DNA from: Chloroflexota bacterium
GTDB lineage: Bacteria; Chloroflexota; Dehalococcoidia; Lucifugimonadales; VGZR01
Reading direction: 5' to 3'
DNA length: 6,879 nt
Assembly: GCA_027625225.1 (NCBI GenBank)
Contig: JAQBWG010000106.1
Span: 1-6,879, forward strand
This document shows, in pieces, positions 5,146 through 6,879 of the stretch (the first letter of the stretch is position 1; each line of letters opens with the position of its first letter). Under the pieces are notes generated by a model, which was not told where the DNA came from, did not search any database, and saw only the letters and a program-made list of their open reading frames with translations. Made by a program: the position numbers and the translations under genes.

Positions 5146-6840
5146 ATGACCACTACCGTAGACCTAACAAAACTCAAGCACAGGAGCCACGTCGTGACCG
5201 ACGGGCCGAGTCGCGCACCCGCTCGCTCGATGCTGCGAGCCACCGGCTTAACCGACGACGACTTGGAGAACAAGCCGTTCATCGCCATCGCCAATCTGGC
5301 CAGCGACATAACCCCCTGCAACGTGCACCTTGACCGGGTCGCACAGAAGGCGAAGGAGGGCGTCCGGGCCGCCAACAGCGTCCCGTTCATGTTCGGCACT
5401 ATCACCGTCAGTGACGGCATCTCCATGGGCACCGAAGGCATGAAGGCATCGCTGGTAAGCCGCGAAGTCATCGCCGACTCCATCGAAACGGTCGTGTTCG
5501 GCGAAAGTATGGACGGACTGATCGGCGTGGGCGCCTGCGACAAAAACATGCCCGGCATTTTGATGGCCATGGCCCGTCTCAACGTGCCGTCCATCTTTGT
5601 GTACGGCGGTGCCATCATGGCCGGCAACTATCTAGGCACCGACATCAACATCCAGGACATGTTCGAGGCGGTCGGCTCTCATTCCAAGGGCGCTCTCACA
5701 CTTGAGCAACTCATCGCTATGGAGCGCGTCGCCTGTCCCGGCGAGGGCGCCTGCTCGGGCATGTTCACCGCAAACACCATGGCATCAGCCATTGAGGCGA
5801 TGGGTATGGCTCTTCCGGGCACTGCATCCATCCCCGCAGTTGACCGGCGCGGCGAAAAGATGGCCGTCCAGGCTGGCGAATACCTGTACCGACTGCTGGA
5901 GCGTGACATCAAGCCCAGGGACATCATCACCAAAGAGTCCTTGGAGAACGCCATCACCGTCGTGCTGGCGATGGGCGGTTCCACCAACGCAGTTCTGCAC
6001 CTGCTTGCCATCGCTCATGAGGCGCGCGTGCCGCTGACCATAGACGACTTCGACCGGCTCAGCCGCAAGACGCCCTACCTGACAAACCTCAAGCCGGGCG
6101 GACAGTACGTCATGCCGGATATGGACAAGTGTGGCGGCATCCCCACGCTCATGAACGAACTCATGAAGAAGGACTTGCTCCATCGCGACTGCATCACCGT
6201 AACTGGCAAGACCGTCGCCGAGAACCTGGCCGGATTCACCGGCGAACCCGACAGCAAAGTCATCTTTCCCATATCGTCCCCACGCAGCCCAACAGGCGGC
6301 CTCGCCATCCTGAAGGGCAACCTCGCACCCGAGGGCGCGGTCATGAAGGTGTCAGGGACGAAGCACCACGCCCACGAAGGGCCGGCGCGTGTGTTCGACG
6401 GTGAACGGGCAGCGTTCAACGCTGTAACCGGCGGAAAAATCAACGCGGGCGATGTCCTCATCATTCGCTACGAAGGCCCCAAAGGCGGCCCCGGCATGCA
6501 GGAGATGCTTGCCCTCACCGGTGCCATCATGGGCGCAGGCCTGGGTGAGACCACACTCCTGGTAACCGACGGACGCTTCTCCGGAGCCACTCGCGGCCCC
6601 ATGATCGGCCATGTGGCACCCGAAGCTGCAGTCGGCGGCCCTATCGGCCTGATACAGGAAGGCGACACCGTCGTCATGGACGTGGAAAAACGTATCCTAA
6701 GTATGAAGGTCAGCGACGGGGAAATCGCCAAGCGCAAACAGGCATGGAAGCCTCGCCCGCCCAACTACACTCACGGAGTGCTGGGCAAGTTCGCCAAGCT
6801 CGCGTCCTCGGCATCGAAAGGCGCAGTAACCACCGAATAG
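5146..6840 (+). CDS. ilvD: Dihydroxy-acid dehydratase IlvD
   Basis: A 564-residue cytoplasmic iron-sulfur enzyme of the IlvD/Edd family. It dehydrates 2,3-dihydroxy-isovalerate and 2,3-dihydroxy-3-methylvalerate to the 2-keto acids that lead to valine, leucine, isoleucine and pantothenate. Three cluster-type cysteines are present: TPCN (Cys58), GACDKNMPG (Cys131) and CPGEGACSGMFTANTM (Cys203 in GACSGM). The DK pair at 132-133 supplies the usual metal-ligand lysine region. GGSTNAVLH (277-285), GGPGMQEM (447-454) and TDGRFSGATRGP (474-485, with Ser479 as the expected catalytic base) are intact. Length and the ending, with ASSASKGAVT, are typical. The three-cysteine pattern and 564-residue length fit the [2Fe-2S]-type branch, though the cluster cannot be proved from sequence. 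The frame is open to GTG 5125, but ATG 5146 has AAGGAG 7 nt upstream and is chosen. A sampled 60-base line in this gene is about 58% G+C against about 43% for one in tenA. It has its own promoter. Confidence 0.97.
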   Translation: MTTTVDLTKLKHRSHVVTDGPSRAPARSMLRATGLTDDDLENKPFIAIANLASDITPCNVHLDRVAQKAKEGVRAANSVPFMFGTITVSDGISMGTEGMKASLVSREVIADSIETVVFGESMDGLIGVGACDKNMPGILMAMARLNVPSIFVYGGAIMAGNYLGTDINIQDMFEAVGSHSKGALTLEQLIAMERVACPGEGACSGMFTANTMASAIEAMGMALPGTASIPAVDRRGEKMAVQAGEYLYRLLERDIKPRDIITKESLENAITVVLAMGGSTNAVLHLLAIAHEARVPLTIDDFDRLSRKTPYLTNLKPGGQYVMPDMDKCGGIPTLMNELMKKDLLHRDCITVTGKTVAENLAGFTGEPDSKVIFPISSPRSPTGGLAILKGNLAPEGAVMKVSGTKHHAHEGPARVFDGERAAFNAVTGGKINAGDVLIIRYEGPKGGPGMQEMLALTGAIMGAGLGETTLLVTDGRFSGATRGPMIGHVAPEAAVGGPIGLIQEGDTVVMDVEKRILSMKVSDGEIAKRKQAWKPRPPNYTHGVLGKFAKLASSASKGAVTTE

Positions 6841-6858
6841 ACCGGAATTTCAGACAAT

Positions 6859-6879
6859 AAAAAGGCCCCGCCGGAACCG
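6859..6879 (+). terminator. First arm of a probable intrinsic terminator, cut by window end
   Basis: Nineteen nucleotides after the ilvD stop, an A-run (6859-6863) leads into the GC-rich GGCCCCGCCGG (6864-6874), AA, then CCG at the window end. This is what the left half of a bidirectional rho-independent hairpin looks like; the matching GGCGGGGCC arm and T-run would lie just outside. Only the first part is visible, so the call is a prediction. Confidence 0.5.

Noticed and set aside
5109..6764. Several minus-strand open frames opposite ilvD
   Set aside because: All mirror the codon structure of ilvD, are rich in Arg/Ser/Pro/Met and lack ribosome binding sites or domains.

Overview
The window is an ordinary bacterial chromosomal segment of about 6.9 kb. 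It carries seven genes that can be placed with confidence, one tiny unrecognised secreted or anchored protein, and several compact promoter regions. No rRNA, tRNA, CRISPR array, insertion sequence or prophage gene was seen. The mix suggests a free-living, diderm-or-atypical bacterium of moderate GC. A lipoprotein with a Thr/Pro-rich linker, frequent TTG starts and variable Shine-Dalgarno use would fit Chloroflexota (Dehalococcoidia/SAR202-like). That placement is an impression, not a demonstrated assignment.

Left part, minus strand (1-799): a biotin-transporter S-component gene (bioY), cut by the window edge, lies downstream of a 62-residue twin-arginine protein. Both probably share a promoter at 770-799. 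The divergent spacer (728-932) holds a perfect 9-bp inverted repeat and an exact 21-bp tandem duplication. It then gives way to a plus-strand YceI-family lipoprotein gene (933-1625).

Middle part, minus strand (1630-3155): tenA and thiD overlap by 8 bp and form a small thiamin-pyrimidine salvage operon with its own promoter. The TenA lacks the usual catalytic cysteine and looks like the TenA_E type. No TPP riboswitch fits in its short leader. The operon converges on the YceI gene with only 4 bp between stop codons.

Right part, plus strand (3223-6840): rsmG (16S rRNA m7G methyltransferase), a polytopic membrane protein of the LPG-synthase-TM/UPF0104 flippase-like family, then ilvD (dihydroxy-acid dehydratase). 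ilvD has a recognisable promoter and a strong ribosome binding site. The window ends in what looks like the first arm of a terminator.

Functionally the genes are mostly housekeeping: vitamin uptake and salvage (biotin, thiamin), branched-chain amino acid or pantothenate precursor synthesis, ribosome maturation and envelope functions. I did not find a convincing novel system. The items most worth a second look are the Tat micro-protein, the repeats in the 728-932 spacer and the cysteine-less TenA.
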